DNA of 45,412 bases from CAYRWR01 sp964537555 (GTDB lineage Bacteria > Spirochaetota > Brevinematia > Brevinematales > CAYRWR01): NCBI GenBank assembly GCA_964537555.1, contig CAZIAD010000029.1, positions 1 through 45,412 of the forward strand, written 5' to 3'. A model generated the notes under the pieces. The model searched no databases. It had not been told where the DNA came from and worked only from the letters and a program-made list of their open reading frames with translations. Within the stretch, counting starts at the first letter, position 1, and the number at the start of each line of letters is the position of its first letter. Both the position numbers and the translations under genes were made by a program. Below are positions 18,250 through 26,920 of the stretch, one piece after another.

Positions 18250-19232
18250 AACCAGTCTTAATCATTAAAGACCTCTCTGTAGATATCCAGGTGATGAGGG
18301 GAAAAGTCCCGGCGGTTAGGGGCATGGACCTGGATGTTCAAAAAGGTGAGATACTGGGCCTGGTGGGAGAATCCGGTTGTGGTAAGACTACCTCTATGTT
18401 AGCTATTGCACGTCTCTTACCCAAAAATGCTGCTGTAAAAGTCGCCCGAATGAATATTGACGGTATAGAAGCTGCCCATGTGACTGAGAAAGAATTACTT
18501 AAAATACGTGGTAAAAAAGTCGCTTATATTTTTCAGGATCCGCAGGCCAGTCTTAATCCTGTGATGAAGATCAGGGAACAGATCGCAGAGGCCATCCTGG
18601 TCCATCAACCCGATAAAGATGCTCAGTCTCTGGAACAGGAATTAATATCCCTCATGGAAGATGTCCAGATAAAACAAGCCCAGATATGGCTGGATTCCTA
18701 TCCGCATCAATTATCCGGTGGAATGAAACAGAGAGTGATGATAGCTATTGCTCTGGCCAATTCTCCTTCTATCCTGATCGCAGATGAGCCTACCACTTCA
18801 CTGGACGTGACGGTACAGTCAGAGATCCTTAAACTCTTAAAGATAATCAATCAAAAGAAAGGGATGTCCATAATTTTTATAACCCATGATCTGGCTGTTG
18901 CCGGAAAGATATGTGACAGGATTGCGGTAATGTATACCGGGAAAATAGTTGAAATAGGGGATGTTGATATTATATTAAGATCTCCCTCTCATCCCTATAC
19001 CCGTAATCTCTGGAATTCAATACCCCGAATAGATGAAGATATACAGAGCCTTTCTGTGATTCCGGGAAGTATACCTGATAAGTTAAATATACCTTCAGGC
19101 TGCAGCTTTCATCCCCGCTGTGAAAAAGTGTCGGAAAAATGCAGGCAAACAGAACCCGGTTTTACCAATAAAGACAAGGTCTTATTTGCCTGCTTTCATC
19201 CCTATGGGCCGTCAGCCAAAGACCCTTCTTAA
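18219..19232 (+). CDS. Peptide ABC transporter ATPase, OppD/DppD type
   Basis: A 337-residue ATP-binding subunit for oligopeptide import. Walker A GESGCGKTT, Q-loop FQDPQASLNP, signature LSGGMKQR, Walker B ILIADEPTTSLD and the switch His in THDL are intact. The C-terminal oligopeptide-transporter extension (PSGCSFHPRCEKVSEKC) has the cysteines that bind an iron-sulphur cluster in some relatives. It should act with the OppB-like permease upstream; the usual OppC, OppF and binding protein are absent from this window. The gene begins inside the preceding secreted-protein gene and overlaps the convergent DUF4197 gene by 21 bp at its end. Confidence 0.92.
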   Translation: MEKSKIHTKIEPVLIIKDLSVDIQVMRGKVPAVRGMDLDVQKGEILGLVGESGCGKTTSMLAIARLLPKNAAVKVARMNIDGIEAAHVTEKELLKIRGKKVAYIFQDPQASLNPVMKIREQIAEAILVHQPDKDAQSLEQELISLMEDVQIKQAQIWLDSYPHQLSGGMKQRVMIAIALANSPSILIADEPTTSLDVTVQSEILKLLKIINQKKGMSIIFITHDLAVAGKICDRIAVMYTGKIVEIGDVDIILRSPSHPYTRNLWNSIPRIDEDIQSLSVIPGSIPDKLNIPSGCSFHPRCEKVSEKCRQTEPGFTNKDKVLFACFHPYGPSAKDPS

Positions 19233-19928
19233 TAGATCGGTTACCCGGGCTTTGACATCTGTGCGTATCTTTCTTTCCTCTACCGCAATATACCTGTATA
19301 AAGCTTCTAAACCTTTTCTGGTGATGTAATCATTGATATCAAAATGAACCTTTTGTACCAGGGGAATACTATTATATCGGGTCTCCAGATCAGTGTATAA
19401 GCGGGTTACTCCGACACTATCCATTACTTTTTTTACTTCCGGATAAAATGCGCGATATAACTGCTGATCCAGTTTTCTTTTAAAATACTGTGTGGCAGCA
19501 TCGTCCGCACCATTGAGAATGGCACGAGCGTCATCAATGGTCATACTGGTAATGGCAGATTTGAGTATAGATTTGGCCTGCGGTATGGCTTTTTCAGCTG
19601 CTTCGTTCATTTTTTTAATGAAAGAGTCTACCTGCGGGCCTAATCCTATCTGCCGTAATTTGGACTCCAGGTTTTTTAAATCATTGGGCATCAATATCCT
19701 TAAGTCAGTGGTATTATAAAACTTTCCGGCAGCAGACAGAAAATCAACAGATTTATCAGTACCAATATTCAAGGCTTCTTTCAGCCCCCTGGCAATTGTA
19801 GCTGTATCCAAAGGCTGTGTCTGAGGCGAGATAGAGTTGATATTAATGTTTTTGATCTGACTCATGTCTGCAATGCAGGATGTAAGAGATAAAAATCCTA
19901 ATATGATTCCGATTCCAAAATATTTCAT
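19212..19928 (-). CDS. DUF4197 family lipoprotein
   Basis: A 238-residue DUF4197 protein. It has a lipoprotein signal ending in LSLTSC with the lipidated cysteine at residue 18, then the family features: ARGLKEALNIGTDKSVDFLS, AITSMTIDDARAILNGADD, TQYFKR, and a C-terminal GLEALYRYIAVEERKIR. DUF4197 proteins are widespread in Gram-negative envelopes, with no established activity. The start at 19928 follows AGGAGG by four bases; the frame continues upstream to 19979 without support. It is convergent with, and overlaps, the OppD-like gene. Confidence 0.88.
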   Translation of the reverse strand: MKYFGIGIILGFLSLTSCIADMSQIKNININSISPQTQPLDTATIARGLKEALNIGTDKSVDFLSAAGKFYNTTDLRILMPNDLKNLESKLRQIGLGPQVDSFIKKMNEAAEKAIPQAKSILKSAITSMTIDDARAILNGADDAATQYFKRKLDQQLYRAFYPEVKKVMDSVGVTRLYTDLETRYNSIPLVQKVHFDINDYITRKGLEALYRYIAVEERKIRTDVKARVTDLLRRVFG

Positions 19929-20036
19929 AGTTCCTCCTGATATATTTAAAATACTAACATATACCGTTGTAAATTTCAATCAATTGCCCTTTAATAAAAA
20001 ACTAGTTATAATACTGCATAATAAAAAGAGGTCATG

Positions 20037-21860
20037 ATGATCAAAATAAACGGACTCTATAAAAGCTATGCGCAGCAGGTCCTGCTGTCTGATGTCAGTC
20101 TGCAGATCAATAAAGGGGAAAAAATAGGCCTGGTAGGACGCAATGGCTATGGCAAGACTACCTTATTGCGGATGCTGGCCGGAATGGAATCTCCGGATAA
20201 AGGGGAGATCCTTATACCTAAAGATTACAAGATTGCTTATGTAAAGCAGCATCTTGAATTCAGTCACCCCACCATTCTGGAGGAGGTCTCTACAGGATTG
20301 CCCCCGGAAGAGAAGAATGAGATCTGGAAAGCAGAGAAGGTCTTAAACGGACTGGGTTTTACTACAGAGGATATGCAGCGGTCTCCCTATGAGTTTTCAG
20401 GAGGATTTCAGGTCAGGCTCAATCTGGCCAAAGTCCTGATCTCAGACCCGGACCTGCTGTTACTGGACGAGCCCAATAACTATCTGGATATTATTTCTAT
20501 TCGATGGATGATACGTTTTCTCAGATCCTGGAAAAATGAACTTATACTGATTACTCATGACCGATCCTTTATGGATCAGGTAGTGACCCATTGTGCAGCT
20601 ATTTATCGTACTGGCCTCAAAAAGATAAAAGGTGATACTTCCAAGATGTATGAACAGATAGTACAGGAAGAAGAGGTATATGAAAAGACCAGAGTCAATG
20701 ACGAAAAAGAAAGAAAACGCATGGAGCAATTTATCACCCGTTTCCGGGCAAAGGCCAGATTAGCCAGCCAGGCCCAATCCCGTATGAAAGCCCTGAGTAA
20801 AAGACAGAAACTGGAGGCTCTCAGCCAGGAAAAAAATCTGGATTTTAGTTTTCATTATTCTGATGTCCCCGCCAAGCGTATCATGGAGATCAAAAATCTC
20901 ACTTTTTCCTACGATAATAATATTACTCCTCTTATTTCCAAATTAAACCTGGAAATACACAAAGATGACCGCATAGCCGTCATAGGAAGAAACGGGAAGG
21001 GTAAGTCCACTCTCTTAAAACTGATAACAGGTGACCTGGAAATGACTGACGGCGAAATAAAATCCCATCCCCGTCTGGATATTTCCTATTATGCCCAGAC
21101 CAATACTTCCACACTGACCCCCCACAATACAGTGGAACAGGAAATGGCCCAGTCTTATCCCGGAGCTGGCATCACGGAAGTCAGGTCAGTATGTGGAGCC
21201 ATGATGTTCGAGGGTGATGCTGCCTTAAAACAGATATCAGTCCTATCCGGGGGAGAAAAAAGCCGGGTGCTACTGGCCAAGATCATCGCCCGTCCCACCC
21301 AGATGCTCTTACTGGATGAACCGGACAACCACCTCGATATGCAGTCCTGTGATGCTCTACTGGAGGCCCTGGATGATTTCCCGGGAGCTGTGATCATGGT
21401 AACCCATAATGAGATGATGCTCAGGCACTGGGCTCAAAAACTACTCATTTTCGAGAGTGAGGGGGTCAGCGTATTTAACGGCGATTATGAAGACTTTCTG
21501 GCCAATATAGGCTGGGAAGAAGAGAATACCGGAGAACAGGAAAAGAATCTTAAGTCCAGCAACCCCAAATTACTTAGAAAACAAAAGGCAGAACACTTAA
21601 AAAAGATAAGACAGGAGATCGGCCCTTTAGAAAAAAAAGTGAAAGATCTGGAAGATGAGATACATCATCTGGAAAAATCAATCTCCCATAAACACGATGA
21701 ACTAATAAAAGCCAGTCGTGAGGCTAATTCAGATCTGATTATATTACATTCCAAAGAACTGAAAGATCTGGAAAGCAAAAAAGAGTCTTTGTATGCCTCA
21801 TGGGAAGAGTCACTTCAGGAACTGGAAGACAAGAAGCAGGACCTGGCACTGGCCGACTGA
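20037..21860 (+). CDS. ABC-F family ATPase
   Basis: A soluble protein with two nucleotide-binding domains and no membrane segments, the ABC-F arrangement that acts on ribosomes. NBD1 has GRNGYGKTT, FSGGFQVR and DEPNNYLD; NBD2 has GRNGKGKST, LSGGEKSR and DEPDNHLD. A charged linker (EKERKRMEQFITRFRAKA) separates them, and residues ~510-607 form a Lys/Glu-rich coiled coil like that of Uup or YdiF-type members. That points to a translation-factor or DNA-structure role more than drug resistance, though this is inference. I prefer the second of two adjacent ATGs (20037) because GAGG is five bases upstream of it and only two bases from the first. Confidence 0.92.
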   Translation: MIKINGLYKSYAQQVLLSDVSLQINKGEKIGLVGRNGYGKTTLLRMLAGMESPDKGEILIPKDYKIAYVKQHLEFSHPTILEEVSTGLPPEEKNEIWKAEKVLNGLGFTTEDMQRSPYEFSGGFQVRLNLAKVLISDPDLLLLDEPNNYLDIISIRWMIRFLRSWKNELILITHDRSFMDQVVTHCAAIYRTGLKKIKGDTSKMYEQIVQEEEVYEKTRVNDEKERKRMEQFITRFRAKARLASQAQSRMKALSKRQKLEALSQEKNLDFSFHYSDVPAKRIMEIKNLTFSYDNNITPLISKLNLEIHKDDRIAVIGRNGKGKSTLLKLITGDLEMTDGEIKSHPRLDISYYAQTNTSTLTPHNTVEQEMAQSYPGAGITEVRSVCGAMMFEGDAALKQISVLSGGEKSRVLLAKIIARPTQMLLLDEPDNHLDMQSCDALLEALDDFPGAVIMVTHNEMMLRHWAQKLLIFESEGVSVFNGDYEDFLANIGWEEENTGEQEKNLKSSNPKLLRKQKAEHLKKIRQEIGPLEKKVKDLEDEIHHLEKSISHKHDELIKASREANSDLIILHSKELKDLESKKESLYASWEESLQELEDKKQDLALAD

Positions 21861-23012
21861 TCAGATATGATCCGCTTTTAAAAGCCTTTGACCCTGTCTG
21901 ATGGGAAGATATACTACAAATGTAGTACCGGTGTGCAGGGTACTATCTACCAGAATATCCCCTCCGTGCTCTTTTATGATCTTATAGACTATTGTGAGTC
22001 CCAGGCCGGTACCGCTGTCTTTTGAGGAATAATATGGCTCAAAGATTTTTTGAATAGTCTCTTCTTTCATACCTTCGCCGGTATCGCAAATGGAGAATCC
22101 TACAGAATCTCTGCCCAGATCATAAAAGGTGGATATACGGATTCTTTTTACATCACTCTTTTCCATGGCTTCCACAGCATTCTTTAAGAGATTGAGTATG
22201 GCCTGTTTGAGATATTCTTTATCTATGAAAATCTTGGGAATATCGCCGTATTCTTCATCCAGCAGTATCTTTTTTTCCTCTATGAGAGGCATCATAAACT
22301 TTATTATCTCCGCCAGATAGTGATTAAGATCGATGAAGGACAATTTCAATTCTCTTTTACGGGCAGACAGGAGAAAATCATTGAGAATATTGTTGAGCCG
22401 CTGAGTCTCTTCTTCTACGATATGGATATAGTTTTCTACTTCTTCGGGAATAAAAATAACTTTGTTTTTAACCCCTTTTTTAATGATTTGAGTATGGAGG
22501 TCTATAGCGGCCAGGGGATTTTTGATTTCATGGGCTATCCCGGCCGCCATGGTGTTGAGAGCAGCGATAGATTCAAACTGTTTGAGTTTAAATTCCAGAT
22601 CTTTTTGCTGAGTGACATCTTTAAGTTTGATAATAAAATATCCCAGGTCGGTTGTGATCCGCTGAACCTCATAAATGCGGTTTCTCTGATCACTGAGTGT
22701 GATCACTGACTGGTGATCCCAGTCAGTATTCAGTATCTTGTCAAACAGGCCCTTGTTTTTAATGAGGTGATTAATATCGGACTGATGCAGAGGTGAGGTG
22801 TAATCACTGATGTAGAGCATATCACGGGCCTTATTATTCACGAAAATAATATTCTTCTGATCCAGGACTATAAGTCCCAGATCTAATCCATTGAGCAGGC
22901 TGGAAAAAGTCTCTCTTTCTTTTTCTATCAGAGTAATAAAATTCTTAATGTCAGCATGATCCAGTTTCTCAAAATTCTCCAAAAATTTGTGAAAAAACTT
23001 CTTTTGTTTCAT
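21861..23012 (-). CDS. Soluble PAS-type sensor histidine kinase
   Basis: A 383-residue kinase without membrane segments, so it senses a cytoplasmic signal. Residues ~35-135 form a PAS-like domain (LLNGLDLGLIVLDQKNIIFV). The HisKA box has the phosphoryl-acceptor H161 in AAGIAHEIKNPLAAI. The HATPase_c domain has an N box with LLKNAVEAM, a G1 box DTGEGM and a G2 box GTGLGLTIV. The arrangement resembles NtrB/AtoS-type kinases, but no response regulator is adjacent, so it is an orphan here. The start at 23012 is supported by AGGGAA three bases upstream; the open frame runs on to 23180 and would overlap the divergent gene. It ends directly against the ABC-F stop. Confidence 0.9.
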   Translation of the reverse strand: MKQKKFFHKFLENFEKLDHADIKNFITLIEKERETFSSLLNGLDLGLIVLDQKNIIFVNNKARDMLYISDYTSPLHQSDINHLIKNKGLFDKILNTDWDHQSVITLSDQRNRIYEVQRITTDLGYFIIKLKDVTQQKDLEFKLKQFESIAALNTMAAGIAHEIKNPLAAIDLHTQIIKKGVKNKVIFIPEEVENYIHIVEEETQRLNNILNDFLLSARKRELKLSFIDLNHYLAEIIKFMMPLIEEKKILLDEEYGDIPKIFIDKEYLKQAILNLLKNAVEAMEKSDVKRIRISTFYDLGRDSVGFSICDTGEGMKEETIQKIFEPYYSSKDSGTGLGLTIVYKIIKEHGGDILVDSTLHTGTTFVVYLPIRQGQRLLKADHI

Positions 23013-23094
23013 AATTCCCTTATCATTGTACCTTATTAGTGCCGATAATGAAGTATAATTATAGTGTAGATATGAGAATTTGCAAGGATATGTT

Positions 23095-23940
23095 ATGATA
23101 CAAAGAATACCAAAAGCAAAAAAAGAAGCATTTAACCTGGTCATAAAGGAGTACCGCGAGAAAGTCGATTCCACCGCCAAAAAAGCGAAAAGACTGGAAC
23201 GGGAAGGTATGCTTGGTACTGATGTCGATGCACAGTATAAAAAAATTGCAGCGGCCAGTGTCTACCTCAATACCGTGGGCCTGTATTGCGAGATGAGTGC
23301 CAAAAGCCTGGAAATCATGAGTATGAAAAATGATGCCTATCTCAGTAATGCCCGAAAAAACACCTATCAGGCCATCATATTACTGGAAAAAGTGCTGGGT
23401 ACGGCTATCGACTCCAATCTCACAGAGACTGCAGAGGTATTAAACCAGCTCCCCCTGATGAACCCTAAACGGATCTTAAACCTCCTGAAAAAAATAGAGT
23501 ATTGTATTGCCCTGACAGAGTTTGAAGAAGGGGACAACTCCAAATGGAAATGGAACTTTGTAGAAATGTATGGCAAGACTGCCGTATTATCCAAAAACTT
23601 TACCAACTTCAAAGACCTGGCTATGAAGATGTATGATCCCCGTGCCCCTTTTTATCAGGAGATAAATGACCTCATACAACTGGTTAAAACACTGGTGGAG
23701 ACAGCCGCCAAAAAATTCCGGGAGAAGTATGAACTTTCCACTATGGATGTACAGGATATGAACCGGGCGCTCGACTTCATGAACCTCCTGGTGCGTATTC
23801 ATATCATCCTGAATGAACAGACATTTGCCCAGGAAGCCAAAAAAGTGATTGAAAAATGGAAGGCTAAACTGGAGATGGACCTCAAGAAAAAAGATGAAGA
23901 CGCCGCCAAAGCTAAAAAGAAAAGTATGAAAAAACGTTAA
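23095..23940 (+). CDS. Conserved-looking helical protein, function unknown
   Basis: A 281-residue, mostly helical and strongly basic cytoplasmic protein with a Lys-rich tail (KAKKKSMKKR). There is no signal peptide, membrane segment or catalytic motif I recognise. Helices such as YREKVDSTAKKAKRLERE and VEMYGKTAVLSKNF suggest a coiled scaffold. The start at 23095 has AAGGA six bases upstream. It is divergent from the histidine kinase, with a TATAAT at 23055-23060 in the shared 82-bp gap, and overlaps the convergent chemoreceptor-like gene by 4 bp. Confidence 0.75.
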   Translation: MIQRIPKAKKEAFNLVIKEYREKVDSTAKKAKRLEREGMLGTDVDAQYKKIAAASVYLNTVGLYCEMSAKSLEIMSMKNDAYLSNARKNTYQAIILLEKVLGTAIDSNLTETAEVLNQLPLMNPKRILNLLKKIEYCIALTEFEEGDNSKWKWNFVEMYGKTAVLSKNFTNFKDLAMKMYDPRAPFYQEINDLIQLVKTLVETAAKKFREKYELSTMDVQDMNRALDFMNLLVRIHIILNEQTFAQEAKKVIEKWKAKLEMDLKKKDEDAAKAKKKSMKKR

Positions 23941-25790
23941 TCATCATTACTATGTTCCATATTGATACTGGAATCTATGTGATCGATCACTTTGAAGAGT
24001 TCACTGCTTTTTACCTGGTATTTCACAGAATTATCCTGGAGATACTGAGAAAAATCAAATACCGTACTTACAATGTTTAAAGTCTCAGACATTGCCCTTC
24101 TGATACTTTCAATCATGTACTTCATGCTTACGATACTTTCGTTTAATTCATTATTCAGCCTTTGCTGCTGTTCTCCTTTTTCCAGGCTTTCATCAGCAAT
24201 GGATAGTAAGGAATCAATAGTAGTATTTACACTTACTATTTTTTCAATGAGCTGATTTGAATTCTGGATGATGGTCATGATAAAATTAAATACTCTTTCT
24301 ATGGTTTTTTCCAGATTAGTAAAGAAGGATTTTACATGATTAGCGCTGGAGAATCCGACATCCAGATCGGACTGCAGGAGTCTGATGATGTCTTTTATTT
24401 TACTGGTCTCATTATTGGTCATAATGGACATAGTACGCAGGTCATTGGCTACTACTTTAAACCCGGTCCCTATATCTCCACTGGTAGCACTTTCGATAGA
24501 TGCGTTCATGGATAGGACATTGGAATCTTCTGATACCCGGTCAATAGCCTGTGTCACCTGTATGATCTTATTAATGGAAACCTTTACTTCATTGATCAGT
24601 TTATAATTTGAGTCGGAATGAATTTTGGCATCATTGATTACAGAGTTAAGGTTTACCACGCCTCCAGACACGATCTTTCCATTTTCAGAGATATTAGTCA
24701 GCAAAAGGTTTATGGCTTCGATAATTTTTTTAAACTCTTCTATTTTTACTTTCTGTTCATTCATGGATTTCATGATATCTTCAAAAGTAGTGATATTGGA
24801 GATGACCATAGTAGAAAAATTTTTAACATGGTCTTTCTGTTTATTGGCCTTATCATAAGCATCATTGGCACGGTTTTGGGTAAGAGTGACAAAGTCATTC
24901 AGATCTACTGACAAGCGATGGATCTTATCTACAGCCGGATTAAACTGAGACAGGGTCTCTTTTCCCTGATCCATGGTGCTGTTCAGTTTATTAAAGACCT
25001 GTAGGAGCTCTTCCTCACTTTTCTGGTTCTTAACCTGGATCTGATAAAACTGGATTATCGAGGATAAGCCAATGAATAAGGAAAGAAAACAGGCCCCGAA
25101 CACTGCAGTATCACCAATATTCGTAGTAAGTTTTATGAATACTTTGAGTACTTCAAAAATACTGCCCACGATCATGATACTCATAGCTGTCACGATCAAA
25201 ATATAACGTGACCGCTCCAGGGCGGAGGAGCGAAACGATTTAGCTGCCTTGATTAACTTTACCATACCATAAGTGATAGTGATAAAAAATGGTATACCGA
25301 ATCCAAAATTAAACAGGGGCCCGTATTCAATAGTCCAGCCATACTGATCAAAATGAAGGGGTTTATGTATGAGAAGATCGGTTGTACTGGCTACTAATAT
25401 GTAAATAATAGTATAGATAAGGAATACCAGGGGGATCACTGTAGCATACTTTTTTTTGGTCTCGTGGGAATAAATATAGATTAGTTTGAGAAAATGATAT
25501 ATTCCAAAAAAAGCTGCGTAAATATGCAGTCGCATATTCCAGCCCGCAGCATTGGGGTCTCCTAAAGTATAGGAAAAAGGCCGGGTCATCACAAACACTG
25601 TGAAAAAGGCTATCATCACAAAAATATGTTTGGATTCGAGCAGATAAGGGTCATCGGGAGCAAGCTGTTTTTTTCTGACCGTCTGATATATGATCAATAA
25701 AATAAGAGCCATGAGGACTATTAATACTGAGCTTACGAATGATGTTTGATAGGCCAGGTGAGTCTTTAATACATATATCTCTTCCGGCAT
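23937..25790 (-). CDS. 7TM membrane protein fused to chemoreceptor-like signalling domain
   Basis: A 617-residue fusion. Residues ~17-248 contain seven hydrophobic helices arranged like the 7TM sensor region of some histidine kinases. Residues ~255-600 form a long coiled coil that includes a recognisable methyl-accepting chemotaxis hairpin tip near 424-452 (NVLSMNASIESATSGD, then GTGFKVVANDLR; canonical tips read LLALNASIEAARAGE and GFAVVADEIR). There is no HAMP domain or periplasmic ligand domain. The tip is diverged, so coupling to CheA/CheW is likely but unproven. It starts 8 bp after the next listed gene's stop, with AAGGGAT upstream, so the two are probably co-transcribed. Chemotaxis would fit a motile spirochaete. 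Confidence 0.85.
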   Translation of the reverse strand: MPEEIYVLKTHLAYQTSFVSSVLIVLMALILLIIYQTVRKKQLAPDDPYLLESKHIFVMIAFFTVFVMTRPFSYTLGDPNAAGWNMRLHIYAAFFGIYHFLKLIYIYSHETKKKYATVIPLVFLIYTIIYILVASTTDLLIHKPLHFDQYGWTIEYGPLFNFGFGIPFFITITYGMVKLIKAAKSFRSSALERSRYILIVTAMSIMIVGSIFEVLKVFIKLTTNIGDTAVFGACFLSLFIGLSSIIQFYQIQVKNQKSEEELLQVFNKLNSTMDQGKETLSQFNPAVDKIHRLSVDLNDFVTLTQNRANDAYDKANKQKDHVKNFSTMVISNITTFEDIMKSMNEQKVKIEEFKKIIEAINLLLTNISENGKIVSGGVVNLNSVINDAKIHSDSNYKLINEVKVSINKIIQVTQAIDRVSEDSNVLSMNASIESATSGDIGTGFKVVANDLRTMSIMTNNETSKIKDIIRLLQSDLDVGFSSANHVKSFFTNLEKTIERVFNFIMTIIQNSNQLIEKIVSVNTTIDSLLSIADESLEKGEQQQRLNNELNESIVSMKYMIESIRRAMSETLNIVSTVFDFSQYLQDNSVKYQVKSSELFKVIDHIDSSINMEHSNDD

Positions 25791-25798
25791 GTTATCCC

Positions 25799-26734
25799 TT
25801 AATTACTATTTTTGAGGTATCTTTTGTATATGTTTTTACGTACATATTTCATTATCAGCTTGAATACACCCAGGGCAATAAAAATGAGGGCAATAAGCGG
25901 GATGAGTTTCTTAGTCCTGATAGAAGTGAATTTGGGTACCAGCCATAGTACCAGCCCAATCAAAACGCTATAGATACCGATATTGACCAGTAATCCCAAA
26001 ACAGAATGTTCAGCCAAGAATGCTGCTATCTTTTGAAACAGGGATATCTTATTCAGTAATTTTTTTTTTAGGTAGGACAGATTGTTGATATTCTTTTCCT
26101 GAATTGCTTTTTTACTGAAGTGCTTGCCTAGTTTGATATAATAATAACTGTCTTTTTCGGCCGTTTCGTTCAGCTTAAGCACGAAGTGCATGGAATCCAG
26201 TCTTACCTTGAAACTGCCCTCTACTATATCGATGGTACTCACTTTATCTTTGATCAGGCCCTTTAATCCCTGAGACAGAGTGAACATCATGACATGATCA
26301 TACCCGGAATCAAACATGGAAAAAAGATAGAGAGAAGCCAGGTCATACACATGATCCCGGTTAGGCAGCAATATACTGAGCTGGTCAGTATCTTTGATGA
26401 TGATCTGGTATTCTACATGAGAACGGGCAGGGTCGGTCTTATCCAGTGTGTCAATAACAGACAGCTCAATATCTGAGATAGAGTCATCCAGAATAAATCC
26501 TATAGAGTCATAGGGGAAAAGATACTTGCCATTGGAAAGCTCGCTGTACATGATCTCTTCCTGGTTCCAGTACTCTTTATCTATCATGGTGTTACCACCA
26601 TCATATTTATCGACTATAAAGCTTTTGAGATAGGGGGTCTTGGATACCGTCTTGAGAATGCTCCACAGAGACACCTTATTCTCAAAGCTTAATTCCACCC
26701 ATCCCTTGTCCTTTGGTGTGATAACAAAAGCCAT
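25799..26734 (-). CDS. Unknown protein with two C-terminal TM helices
   Basis: A 311-residue protein without a recognised family. The N-terminal ~220 residues are soluble mixed alpha/beta (begins MAFVITPKDKGWVELSF). Residues ~243-300 contain two hydrophobic helices (VNIGIYSVLIGLVLWLV and LIPLIALIFIALGVF), followed by a basic tail, so the soluble part should face the cytoplasm. AAGGAG precedes the ATG by six bases. It lies immediately upstream of the 7TM/chemoreceptor-like gene with an 8-bp gap, so the pair may work together at the membrane. Confidence 0.75.
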   Translation of the reverse strand: MAFVITPKDKGWVELSFENKVSLWSILKTVSKTPYLKSFIVDKYDGGNTMIDKEYWNQEEIMYSELSNGKYLFPYDSIGFILDDSISDIELSVIDTLDKTDPARSHVEYQIIIKDTDQLSILLPNRDHVYDLASLYLFSMFDSGYDHVMMFTLSQGLKGLIKDKVSTIDIVEGSFKVRLDSMHFVLKLNETAEKDSYYYIKLGKHFSKKAIQEKNINNLSYLKKKLLNKISLFQKIAAFLAEHSVLGLLVNIGIYSVLIGLVLWLVPKFTSIRTKKLIPLIALIFIALGVFKLIMKYVRKNIYKRYLKNSN

Positions 26735-26835
26735 GTACGACTCCTTTCAATGACTCTAAAACATATTGTACTATGGATTTAGACTTCCTGCAAGTTATAT
26801 ATGCGGTATCTGAAAAAGTCTGTTTTTTAATCAAA

Positions 26836-26865
26836 GTAAATAAAACCGGCCCCTTGCAGGGCCGG
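26836..26865 (-). terminator. Terminator of the amylase gene
   Basis: CCGGCCC (26846-26852) pairs with GGGCCGG (26859-26865); read leftward it is followed by TTTTATTTA. It lies about 55 bases beyond the amylase stop. A second stem, CCCGGA-TT-TCCGGG (26884-26897), sits between the two. Confidence 0.88.
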
Positions 26866-26920
26866 CCACTCTCTTTTTCCTGTCCCGGATTTCCGGGCAG
26901 TTATTTTAATATTCTGTGTT

